A stretch of 64,000 nucleotides of DNA from an uncultured Oscillospiraceae bacterium (lineage in GTDB: Bacteria > Bacillota > Clostridia > Oscillospirales > Oscillospiraceae), in the NCBI GenBank assembly GCA_947169975.1, contig CAMVRT010000010.1, positions 26,797-90,796 on the forward strand, written 5' to 3'. The notes under the pieces were generated by a model. It was given only the letters and a program-made list of their open reading frames with translations. It ran no database searches and was not told the origin of the DNA. This document shows positions 16,605 to 23,766 of the stretch, piece after piece. A program made the translations under genes and the position numbers. Within the stretch, counting starts at the first letter, position 1. Every line of letters begins with the position of its first letter.

Positions 16605-17787
16605 GCTCGTTCACCATCACGTCCGCGATAATGTCCATGGCCTCGTCCAGCAGCGCCTCGGTGTGGGTGGCCATGTAGCTGGTGCGAAGCAGGGCCTCTC
16701 CCTCCGGCGTGGCGGGGGGCAAAGTGGGATTGACGTAGACGCCCCGGTCATAGATCTTGGCGGCCACATCCAGCGTGCGGTAGGTCTCGTAGGTGTAAAT
16801 GGGGATAATGGGCGTGGGCACGTTCAGCGCGCTCTCGCGGATGGTGAGACCGCGCTCCGTCAGGCCCTTGCGGGCGTAGAGGCTCAGTTCCTTCAGCCGC
16901 TCGGGCAGCTCGGGATGGGCCTCCAGATGGCGGAGGGCAGCCAGAGCCGTGGCGCAGTTGGCCGGCGGAATGGACGCAGAGAAGATAAACGGACGGGAAG
17001 CATGGCGCACAAAGTCGGCCACCTCCTCGCTGGCGGCCATATAGCCGCCCAAAGAGGCCAGGGACTTGGAGAAGGTGCCCATATAAATGTCCACCTGATC
17101 CTCCAGGCCGAAATAGCTGGCCGTTCCGCGGCCGCCCTCGCCCAGCACGCCCAGGCCGTGGGCGTCATCCACCATGACACGGGCGCCGTACTTCTTCGCC
17201 AGAGCGCAGATCTCCGGCAGCTTGGCAATGTCGCCGCCCATGGAGAACACGCCGTCAGTGATGATCAGTGCACCGTGATCCTCCGGCACCTTCTGCAGGC
17301 AGCGCTCCAGACCGGCCATGTCGCTGTGGGCGTAGCGCAGCATTTTACCGTAGCTCATCTGGCAGCCGGCGTAGATGCTGGCGTGGTTCTCCTTATCACA
17401 GATCATGTAGTCATGCCGGCCCACCAGCGCGCTGATGATGCCCACATTAGACTGGAAGCCGGTGCCGAAGGTGACGATGCCCGGCTTGCGCAGGAACTTG
17501 CCCAGCTCCGCCTCCAGCTCCAGATGCATCTCCAGCGTGCCGTTGAGGAACCGGGAGCCGGAGCAGCCGGTGCCGTAGCGCTCCAGGGCCTTAATGCCCG
17601 CCTCAATGATCTCAGGATGGATGGTCAGGCCCAGATAGTTGTTGGAGCCCAGCATGATACGGCGTTTGCCCTCCATCATGACCTCCACGTCCTGCCGGGA
17701 TTCCAGCGCGTGGAAATAGGGATAAACGCCCTTCTTTTTCAATTCGCGAGCCAGAGAGGGTGCGGTGCATTTTTCAAGGATATCCAT
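16597..17787 (-). CDS. Alpha-oxoamine synthase family PLP enzyme, serine palmitoyltransferase-like
   Basis: A 396-residue fold-type I PLP enzyme of the KBL/BioF/ALAS/SPT group, which condense an amino acid with an acyl thioester. Visible residues are SNNYLGLT (48-55), His135 in NHASIY, the VDDAH motif (206-210) and PLP Lys241 in GTFSKSLASLGG. The segments YGTGCSGSRFLNGT (71-84) and RPFIFSASIPP look more like serine palmitoyltransferases than KBL or BioF. No biotin or threonine-catabolism genes are nearby. The ATG at 17787 follows GAAGGAG. Alternatives are BioF-like or glycine C-acetyltransferase activity. Confidence 0.88.
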   Translation of the reverse strand: MDILEKCTAPSLARELKKKGVYPYFHALESRQDVEVMMEGKRRIMLGSNNYLGLTIHPEIIEAGIKALERYGTGCSGSRFLNGTLEMHLELEAELGKFLRKPGIVTFGTGFQSNVGIISALVGRHDYMICDKENHASIYAGCQMSYGKMLRYAHSDMAGLERCLQKVPEDHGALIITDGVFSMGGDIAKLPEICALAKKYGARVMVDDAHGLGVLGEGGRGTASYFGLEDQVDIYMGTFSKSLASLGGYMAASEEVADFVRHASRPFIFSASIPPANCATALAALRHLEAHPELPERLKELSLYARKGLTERGLTIRESALNVPTPIIPIYTYETYRTLDVAAKIYDRGVYVNPTLPPATPEGEALLRTSYMATHTEALLDEAMDIIADVMVNEHE

Positions 17788-17856
17788 GAGGTTCTCCTTC
17801 CGTTGTGTAATAAATATGAACAATTTATTATAACCAGCGGAGCCCCATCTGTCAAA

Positions 17857-17949
17857 TTATTCTCCGTCCAGCCGCGCAATTATTTCCATCAGTCCTCTGG
17901 TCAGCGTGGCAGCACCGCACAGCGTAAAGATCATGGCGAGAGTCGTCAT
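17857..17949 (-). CDS. Possible 30-residue membrane peptide
   Basis: A short frame beginning MTTLAMIFTLCGAATLTRGL and ending IARLDGE. Most of it forms one hydrophobic helix. The ATG at 17947-17949 has an almost ideal AAAGGAGG site at about 8 nt, which is the main argument that it is translated. It lies upstream of the SPT-like gene on the same strand, below a 4 x 13 bp tandem repeat. No function is assignable. Confidence 0.45.
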   Translation of the reverse strand: MTTLAMIFTLCGAATLTRGLMEIIARLDGE

Positions 17950-17967
17950 ATACCTGTCCTCCTTTAT

Positions 17968-18019
17968 CTTTGTTGTGGCTCTTTGTTGTGGCTCTTTGTT
18001 GTGCCCCTTTGTTGTGGCC
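17968..18019. repeat. Four tandem copies of a 13-bp unit
   Basis: CTTTGTTGTGGCT at 17968-17980 and again at 17981-17993, CTTTGTTGTGCCC at 17994-18006, CTTTGTTGTGGCC at 18007-18019. The array ends about 10 nt upstream of the ribosome site of the 30-residue peptide. The 13-bp period does not match a CRISPR array. Confidence 0.9.
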
Positions 18020-18257
18020 AGTATAAACGCATCATTGTCCAAAATAACGGTCTGTACTATATGTGAAGCAACAATTGTCCGACCAAATACGGGGGCAGGT
18101 TGTTCACAAGGGCAGCTTCCCTTCCACGAAGCTCATTGAATTATTGAAGATTTAGAAGATTTTTGAAGAAAAAATGCTATAATGTGATTGCATTTCTTTG
18201 AGTCACGCGACGAAACGTGCTACTCATTCGTTATATAAGTGAAAGGAGGATCCGGAC

Positions 18258-18761
18258 ATGACAAAACCTGCATTGCGTACGGATGCGGATTTTGATGCTT
18301 TCTATGAGAGGAACTGGAAATACATATATCGTCTCTGTTTTACATTCATGAAGTGCGAAGCGGATGCAGAGGACTGCACAGAGGATGTCTTTGTCAAAGT
18401 CCTCACAGGAAATACGACCTTTACGGATCAGACGCATGAGCGTAAGTGGCTGACCGTCACAGCAATCAATCTTTGCAAGGACAGATTAAAAAGCTACGCA
18501 CGAAAGAATGTCGGTTCCATTGACGATGAGATGACGCCGGATATTGCCGCACCGGAACAAGAGGATTACAGCCATGTCAAAGACGCAGTAATGGCGCTTC
18601 CGCCAGATCACAAGGATGTTATCTGGCTTTACTATTACGTAGGCTGTTCCACGGATGAGATAGCGCGTATGCTTGGCCGGCCTTCCTCTACGATACGAAA
18701 CCGTCTGAAGAACGCACGAAATAAGTTGAAAACTCTTTTAGAAGGGGGAGATATGAAATGA
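18258..18761 (+). CDS. ECF-type RNA polymerase sigma factor
   Basis: A 167-residue group 4 sigma factor. Region 2 is about 8-75 (YRLCFTFMKCEADAEDCTED then ERKWLTVTAINLCKDRLKS), and region 4 is about 100-160 (LPPDHKDVIWLYYYVGCSTDEIARMLGRPSSTIRNRLKNAR, split here for length: LPPDHKDVIWLYYYVG and CSTDEIARMLGRPSSTIR). The ATG follows AAAGGAGG. A TGCTATAAT extended -10 is at 18175-18183. The downstream gene overlaps by ATGA and encodes a membrane protein likely to be its partner or anti-sigma. Confidence 0.92.
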   Translation: MTKPALRTDADFDAFYERNWKYIYRLCFTFMKCEADAEDCTEDVFVKVLTGNTTFTDQTHERKWLTVTAINLCKDRLKSYARKNVGSIDDEMTPDIAAPEQEDYSHVKDAVMALPPDHKDVIWLYYYVGCSTDEIARMLGRPSSTIRNRLKNARNKLKTLLEGGDMK

Positions 18762-20359
18762 TGAACAACGACAACCGTCGTATCACGGAAGCAATAGACT
18801 CCATTGAGCCGTCTGACGGCGCAAAAGAGCGCATGCTTGCCAACATCAGGAAAAAAGCGGCGGCGCAGGCAGCTTCTCCGGCAATCATCCAGGAAGCAAG
18901 TCATCCTGCAGCGCAGTCCAATCCAAAACGGATCCGTTACAAGACAGGAAAAACGGTTTGGGTGAAATGGGTGGCACTGGCTGCCTGCTTTGCGCTGATC
19001 GTTACCGCCGTGGTCATTCGCGGCGGCAAGCCGGGCACCGCTGTATCTCGCAGCAACATTAATGGCAAAGGATCCGCAGAGAAGGATACCGCTGTATACC
19101 ACGACGGCGTGATCGGCGGAAGACCTGCGGAGGCGGAAACCGATGATATACGGGACGACGCAGAGTACATGCCCAAGCCGTCGTATTCGTCCGAGCCGTC
19201 TATGGAAACGGAGTGGGGGTATGACCATTCTGACTCCACGGTAGTGTTCACAGAAAAGGACGAATACGGTGTCGTCATAACCGAACCCGACGGCGAGTAT
19301 AGCGCCGGAATGCTGACGGCGGGAGAATGGAAGGACGCGGAGGCGATGTCGGATTGGGTGAAAAAGCTGTCCGAAAACGAAGAGTGGGCGGACTTTGTCA
19401 AGCAGCGCGGTCTGGACACCTCCCACTATGTGAAAGTGACCGTCACCGACGGCGAGGCAAAATGCTTTAACACAAAAGTTGAACTGACAGACGGAGAAAA
19501 CACCTTATTCACCGCCAGAACGGATATCAACGGCTGTGCGTACCTGTTCTATTCGATCCACGGCGAGACCGCTTCTCCGGTCCAGGTCAAGGTCGGGAGC
19601 ACCGTACAGAGCGTTGAAGGAAACACCGATCTCACCATAGACGCTGCCGACGCCGGCATGAACGTGACCGCGCTGGATCTGATGCTGATGGTCGATACCA
19701 CCGGCAGCATGGGCGACGAGCTGGAGTATCTGAAGGCGGAGCTGTCCGATATGGTTCAGAGGATCTCCAGCGAGACCGACGGACTCTCGATCCGGGTCAG
19801 TGTCAATTTCTACCGTGACGAGGGCGACGAGTACGTTGTCAAGTACTTTGACTTCCGGGAGGATATCAACGACTGCCTGGAGCAGATCAAGCAGCAGTCC
19901 GCGGACGGCGGCGGCGATTATCCGGAAGCGGTGCATACGGCTTTGGATAACGCGGTGAGCGGACACACCTGGAGAGAGGACGCCGTCAAATTGTGCTTTA
20001 TCGTCCTGGACGCGCCTCCTCATTCCGATCAGGAAGTGCGGGGTGTGAACGACAGTCTGCGGCAATCCGTTCTCAAGGCGGCCGAGCTGGGCATCCGGAT
20101 CATCCCCGTGGCCTCCTCCGGCGTGGACAGTGAGACGGAATACCTGCTGCGAAGCTTCGCCCTGATGACCGGCGGAACGTACGTGTTTCTGACCAACGAT
20201 TCCGGTATTGGCCTTGAGCACAAGGATCCGGACATTGACGAGAGCGTGACGGTCGAGCTGCTGAACGACTGCATGGTGCGCATTGCCTGCGAATACTGCG
20301 GCATGTACAGCGGTGAAAAGGTCCCGTACACGCCGCCCCAGTCCGAATATCATCAGTGA
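18758..20359 (+). CDS. Membrane-anchored von Willebrand factor A protein, candidate anti-sigma
   Basis: A 533-residue protein. A charged cytoplasmic N terminus (about 1-65) precedes one membrane helix (about 68-88) and a long acidic extracytoplasmic linker (about 90-210). A beta-rich carboxypeptidase-regulatory-like segment follows (about 225-290), then a VWA domain from about 305. The MIDAS motif is VDTTGSMG (about residue 311). The architecture and the ATGA overlap with the ECF sigma gene suggest a membrane sensor or anti-sigma factor with an adhesion-type receptor outside; this is inference. No ZAS zinc motif was seen in the N terminus. Confidence 0.8.
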   Translation: MMNNDNRRITEAIDSIEPSDGAKERMLANIRKKAAAQAASPAIIQEASHPAAQSNPKRIRYKTGKTVWVKWVALAACFALIVTAVVIRGGKPGTAVSRSNINGKGSAEKDTAVYHDGVIGGRPAEAETDDIRDDAEYMPKPSYSSEPSMETEWGYDHSDSTVVFTEKDEYGVVITEPDGEYSAGMLTAGEWKDAEAMSDWVKKLSENEEWADFVKQRGLDTSHYVKVTVTDGEAKCFNTKVELTDGENTLFTARTDINGCAYLFYSIHGETASPVQVKVGSTVQSVEGNTDLTIDAADAGMNVTALDLMLMVDTTGSMGDELEYLKAELSDMVQRISSETDGLSIRVSVNFYRDEGDEYVVKYFDFREDINDCLEQIKQQSADGGGDYPEAVHTALDNAVSGHTWREDAVKLCFIVLDAPPHSDQEVRGVNDSLRQSVLKAAELGIRIIPVASSGVDSETEYLLRSFALMTGGTYVFLTNDSGIGLEHKDPDIDESVTVELLNDCMVRIACEYCGMYSGEKVPYTPPQSEYHQ

Positions 20360-20371
20360 TTTCCGCAAAAT

Positions 20372-20403
20372 GAAAAAACCGGCCGCCAAGGCCGGTTTTT
20401 TCA
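20372..20403 (+). terminator. Terminator after the sigma/VWA operon
   Basis: AAAACCGGCC/GGCCGGTTTT stem with a short loop and TTTTTT tract; usable from both sides. Confidence 0.85.
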
Positions 20404-20421
20404 TCTTTGGTATCAACGGAT

Positions 20422-21522
20422 TTAATCGCTGAAAAACGTATCCAGCACGGCGGAGAAGGTGTAATCCGGATATCTCCGGCGCATCTCCTCCAGCACAGCG
20501 TCCCGGATGCCCTCGGCGTCGCAGCCGAAGTCCAGCACCAGGTCAAAGCTGACCCGCTTCTCCTCCTGCTCCAGATAGAATCCGTGAAGCTGACGGAACG
20601 CTGGATGCTGCTGCGCAATCTCCTGGGCGGTCCGGCGCATGATACTGCTGAAATCCGATCCCGTGTTGGATGCGTAAATGCCCACCGTCAGCAGGATGCC
20701 GAATTCCCGGATCACCCCCTCGGTGATCTGCCGGGTCAGTTGGTGGATCTGCCGCGCCGTCATGTCGTCGGGCACCTCCACGTGCACCGAGCCGATGATC
20801 TTCTCCGGGCCGTACTGATGCAGGGACAGATCATAGGCCCCGCGTACGTCTTCAAATCCGTTTACATATTCTTTCAGCTTCCCGGACAGCTCGGTGTCCA
20901 CCCGCTCGCCGATGATGCTGTTGAGGCTCTCCATCAATATCTCCACGCCGGACTTCACGATAATGATGGAAATGATAGCGCCCAGCCAGCCCTCGATACT
21001 CACGTGGAAGATCAGGCTGATGGCAGCAGCCACCAAGGTGGAGGCGGAAATCACCGCGTCGAACAGGGCGTCGCTGCCTGAGGCAACCAGGGATTGAGAA
21101 TTCAGCTTCTCTCCCCGGCTCTTCACGTAACGTCCCAGCAGCAGCTTGACAATGACCGCCGCAGCGATAATGATGAGGGAAATGGTGCCGTAGTCGGCCG
21201 CCTCGGGGTGAATGATCTTCTCCACCGACTCCTTAAAAGCTGCCAGACCCGCCAGCAGCACGATCACCGCAATGGTCACGGAGCTGATGTTCTCAATGCG
21301 CCCGTAGCCATAGGGGTGCTTCTTATCCGGTGCCTTGCCTGCCAGCTTCGTTCCCACGATGGTGATGACCGATGACAGGGCGTCACTCAGGTTGTTCACC
21401 GCGTCCAGGATCACAGCGATAGAGCCGGAAATCAATCCCACAAATGCCTTGAATGCCACCAGCACCAGATTGGCCAGGATGCCGACGATACTGACTTTTA
21501 CGATCTCACGACTGCGATTCAT
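20422..21522 (-). CDS. Cation diffusion facilitator (CDF) family efflux transporter
   Basis: A 366-residue metal cation/proton antiporter of the FieF/MntE group. Six membrane segments span about 12-215. The first metal-site Asp pair lies in DAVNNLSDALSSV (about 40-52) and the second in SDALFDAVISAS (about 149-160). A C-terminal cytoplasmic domain has VHVEVPDDMTARQIHQLTRQI. The start overlaps the end of the ohrR gene by 17 nt, so it is co-expressed with gpx and ohrR. The metal cannot be told; Mn or Fe would fit the peroxide-stress context. Confidence 0.93.
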   Translation of the reverse strand: MNRSREIVKVSIVGILANLVLVAFKAFVGLISGSIAVILDAVNNLSDALSSVITIVGTKLAGKAPDKKHPYGYGRIENISSVTIAVIVLLAGLAAFKESVEKIIHPEAADYGTISLIIIAAAVIVKLLLGRYVKSRGEKLNSQSLVASGSDALFDAVISASTLVAAAISLIFHVSIEGWLGAIISIIIVKSGVEILMESLNSIIGERVDTELSGKLKEYVNGFEDVRGAYDLSLHQYGPEKIIGSVHVEVPDDMTARQIHQLTRQITEGVIREFGILLTVGIYASNTGSDFSSIMRRTAQEIAQQHPAFRQLHGFYLEQEEKRVSFDLVLDFGCDAEGIRDAVLEEMRRRYPDYTFSAVLDTFFSD

Positions 21523-21961
21523 GCTCTTCCTCCATACCCGCCAGCATCCGATAGAGCAGCGTATGCAGCTCCATGACTTCTTTGGCGCTCATTTTTACAC
21601 AGGCGCCCACCTCTGCAGGCACCTTTGATGCCCGGTCGCAAAGATTGCGGCCCTCCTCCGTAACGGCAATGACCACGCTGCGCTCGTCGATCTCGCTGCG
21701 GCGGCGGGTGACGTAGCCCTTGGCCTCCAGTTTTTTCAAGACAGGCGTCAATGTGCCGGAGTCCAGCCACAGCCGCTGTCCCAGTTCCTTCACCGTCTGC
21801 TCCTCATACTCCCACAGGGCCATCATCACCAGATACTGGGTATAGGTCAGATCCAGCGGCTCCAGACTGGGCTGGTACCGCCGGACGATCTCCTTGGCGC
21901 AGGCGTACAAGGGAAAACAAAGCTGATTCTCCAGCTTCAGTTGTTCATAAGGCTGTGCCAT
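21506..21961 (-). CDS. ohrR: OhrR-type MarR family redox-sensing repressor
   Basis: A 151-residue winged-helix regulator. LENQLCFPLYACAKEIVRRY carries the single conserved reactive Cys (Cys15) of the OhrR group. LDLTYTQYLVMMALWE and LDSGTLTPVLKKLEAKGYV are the recognition-region motifs, and DERSVV lies in the wing. It overlaps the gpx stop (TAATG). It likely represses the gpx operon until organic peroxide oxidises Cys15. Palindromes matching such a regulator lie upstream of gpx. Confidence 0.9.
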   Translation of the reverse strand: MAQPYEQLKLENQLCFPLYACAKEIVRRYQPSLEPLDLTYTQYLVMMALWEYEEQTVKELGQRLWLDSGTLTPVLKKLEAKGYVTRRRSEIDERSVVIAVTEEGRNLCDRASKVPAEVGACVKMSAKEVMELHTLLYRMLAGMEEEHESQS

Positions 21962-22509
21962 TACTGCTCCACCAGCTCCGCCACGCGCTCGCGCACCTTG
22001 TCCATGCTGGCAGTAGGCTCAAAGCGCTCCACCACGTTGCCCTCGCGGTCCACCACGAACTTGGTGAAGTTCCACTTGATGTCGGGGTTGTTCTTGTAGT
22101 CCTTGTCGATCTTCTTCAGCATGGCGCTCATGGCCAGCGCCATGGGACCGTGACCAAAGCCTTCAAAGCCCTTCTGCTCCTTCAGGTAAGTGAACAGGGG
22201 CAGAGCGTCAGGCCCGTTGACGTTGGACTTCTTCATCTGGGGGAACCGGGTGTTGTACTTCAGGGTGCAGAACTCGTGGATTTCCTCATCAGTACCGGGA
22301 GTCTGTCCGGCAAACTGGTTGCAGGGCACGTCGATGACCTCAAACCCCTTGTCATGAAACGCCTCGTACATCTCCTCGATGGGCTTGTAGTGGGGCGTAA
22401 AGCCGCAGCCCGTGGCGGTGTTGACGATCAGCAGCACCTTGCCGCGATACTGCTCCATGGAGACCTCGCTGCCGTCACCGGCGATCAGCTTGTAATCATA
22501 AATGCTCAT
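21961..22509 (-). CDS. Glutathione peroxidase family thiol peroxidase
   Basis: A 182-residue GPx-fold peroxidase. The peroxidatic Cys is in NTATGCGFTPHY (about residues 30-41), so it is the Cys, not the selenocysteine, form. The second catalytic segment VPCNQFAGQTPGT and the WNFTKFVVDREGNVVERF motif with the tetrad Trp are present. Bacterial enzymes of this type usually take electrons from thioredoxin rather than glutathione. It is the first gene of the gpx-ohrR-CDF operon. Confidence 0.94.
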   Translation of the reverse strand: MSIYDYKLIAGDGSEVSMEQYRGKVLLIVNTATGCGFTPHYKPIEEMYEAFHDKGFEVIDVPCNQFAGQTPGTDEEIHEFCTLKYNTRFPQMKKSNVNGPDALPLFTYLKEQKGFEGFGHGPMALAMSAMLKKIDKDYKNNPDIKWNFTKFVVDREGNVVERFEPTASMDKVRERVAELVEQ

Positions 22510-22545
22510 GTTCGTACCTCCTGATTTAATTTTGCGTCACACTTC

Positions 22546-22583
22546 ATTGTGTGCAATCTATTTATATTTGCATTGTACACAAT
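22546..22583. promoter_or_regulatory. Two OhrR-like palindromic operators
   Basis: ATTGTACACAAT at 22572-22583 is a perfect palindrome. ATTGTGTGCAAT at 22546-22557 has one mismatch. The centres are 26 bp apart. The first covers the -10 of the gpx promoter and the second lies downstream of it. Confidence 0.6.
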
Positions 22584-22600
22584 CATTTTGCCCCTGTCAA
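22572..22600 (-). promoter_or_regulatory. Promoter of the gpx-ohrR-CDF operon
   Basis: On the reverse strand, TTGACA at 22600-22595 and TACAAT at 22577-22572 with a 17-nt spacer. The -10 lies inside a palindromic operator. Confidence 0.75.
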
Positions 22601-22620
22601 GAGGAAAAATAAAAAATACC

Positions 22621-22651
22621 TTGACTTCCACCCTGGGTAAAAATGTAGTAT
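22621..22651 (+). promoter_or_regulatory. MerR-type promoter with 19-bp spacer
   Basis: TTGACT at 22621-22626 and TAGTAT at 22646-22651 are separated by 19 nt, longer than the sigma-A optimum, as in promoters that MerR proteins activate by DNA distortion. The inverted repeat ACCCTGGGT lies between the elements at 22630-22638. Confidence 0.6.
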
Positions 22652-22673
22652 GATCGTAAAGGAGGGTGATCTT

Positions 22674-23714
22674 ATGAAAATGAAGGAGGTCTGTCAGAGG
22701 ACTGGTCTTACAGACAGAACCGTGCGTCTCTATATCAGCTATGGGTTGGTCTTCCCTAACTATAGTGAAAACTATACAGGCAGAAAAAACTACACCTTCA
22801 GCGAAGAAGACACAAACAGGCTGCAGCAGATTGCTCATCTTCGCAGATACGGCTTTTCCATCTCCGACATTAAGGAAATATTGGAGGGGACGCGACCTAT
22901 CCCGGAAATACTCACTGAGCATATTGATGGTTTGAAAAAACAGATCGAAAAAGAGAGTGCCATTCTGGCTGTTCTGGAAAAAACCGTCAATTCCGACCAC
23001 GATATTCAAGACGCAGATACGCTGTGCCATTTACTGGAACGGAGCGGCTATGGCGAACCTGATGTCCCGGATACTGACAGGCAGCCACCCTTTATGAGCC
23101 GCTACGACAGAACAAGGAAAACTCTGAAGATCATCATAATTGCCTTTATTGCCTGCGTTCTTTTGTTTGTCATAGGTTTTTTCCTTCTGTTCGGCTCAAG
23201 CCAGCGAACACTGTACGGAGCAAAAGCCAGGTCCTCCGATTCTGTCGTCACGGAATACTTCGATGAAACCAAGATTGGCAACTGCAAGAGCTACTCCTAT
23301 TCGCTTCATTTGAAGAGTAGTATTCTCTTCTGTTCGGATGGCTCTGTTCTTTTGGCAGAATATGAGGCAGAAGACTTTGAAAAACAGTTGGAAGTGGTCG
23401 AACAATCCTATCGTTTTTTGGATCACCAAGTTCTTGATCCGTATAACGAGACCTATTATATATCCCCTCCACCTGTCTTTACCATAGGAAACTGGGTTTT
23501 TAAGACCATCTCGTACCACGTGTTGGAAGATGAGCATAAGTGTGACTATCCCAAGTCCTTTCAAATGATCGCAGTCAACGAACAATCGCAGAAGATCGCC
23601 TATCTGGATTTCCGTGATAACGATCTTGACTTTCTGGGAACCCTTGACGACGCGGACTATATGGAACAGTTCATCAAGGATAACTTCCATACAGACTTCT
23701 CTCGTATCCCCTAA
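22674..23714 (+). CDS. Membrane-anchored MerR family transcriptional regulator
   Basis: A 346-residue protein. The N-terminal MerR winged helix (about 1-75; VCQRTGLTDRTVRLYISYGL) is followed by a dimerisation coiled coil (about 76-107). One membrane segment (about 151-173) follows, then a ~170-residue extracytoplasmic domain of unknown type with no lipobox. The ATG at 22674 follows AAAGGAGGG. DNA binding would occur at the membrane, with the outer domain as likely sensor. Its own promoter has MerR geometry, so autoregulation is probable. No clear target operon adjoins it. Confidence 0.82.
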   Translation: MKMKEVCQRTGLTDRTVRLYISYGLVFPNYSENYTGRKNYTFSEEDTNRLQQIAHLRRYGFSISDIKEILEGTRPIPEILTEHIDGLKKQIEKESAILAVLEKTVNSDHDIQDADTLCHLLERSGYGEPDVPDTDRQPPFMSRYDRTRKTLKIIIIAFIACVLLFVIGFFLLFGSSQRTLYGAKARSSDSVVTEYFDETKIGNCKSYSYSLHLKSSILFCSDGSVLLAEYEAEDFEKQLEVVEQSYRFLDHQVLDPYNETYYISPPPVFTIGNWVFKTISYHVLEDEHKCDYPKSFQMIAVNEQSQKIAYLDFRDNDLDFLGTLDDADYMEQFIKDNFHTDFSRIP

Positions 23715-23718
23715 AAAT

Positions 23719-23747
23719 GAAGAGCCCGGACATCTGCCGGGCTCTTC
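23719..23747. terminator. Bidirectional terminator
   Basis: GAAGAGCCCGG/CCGGGCTCTTC stem between the convergent MerR and MATE genes, with A- and T-rich flanks. Confidence 0.8.
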
Positions 23748-23766
23748 ATTTCTCTATTGTTTATGA

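Noticed and set aside
17968..18019. CRISPR array
   Set aside because: The repeat unit is 13 bp with no spacers and no cas genes nearby; it is a simple tandem repeat.
18206..18236. ECF-type autoregulated promoter (GAAAC ... CGTTA) before the sigma gene
   Set aside because: The spacing between the elements is about 12 nt, shorter than the ~16 expected, so the match is probably chance.
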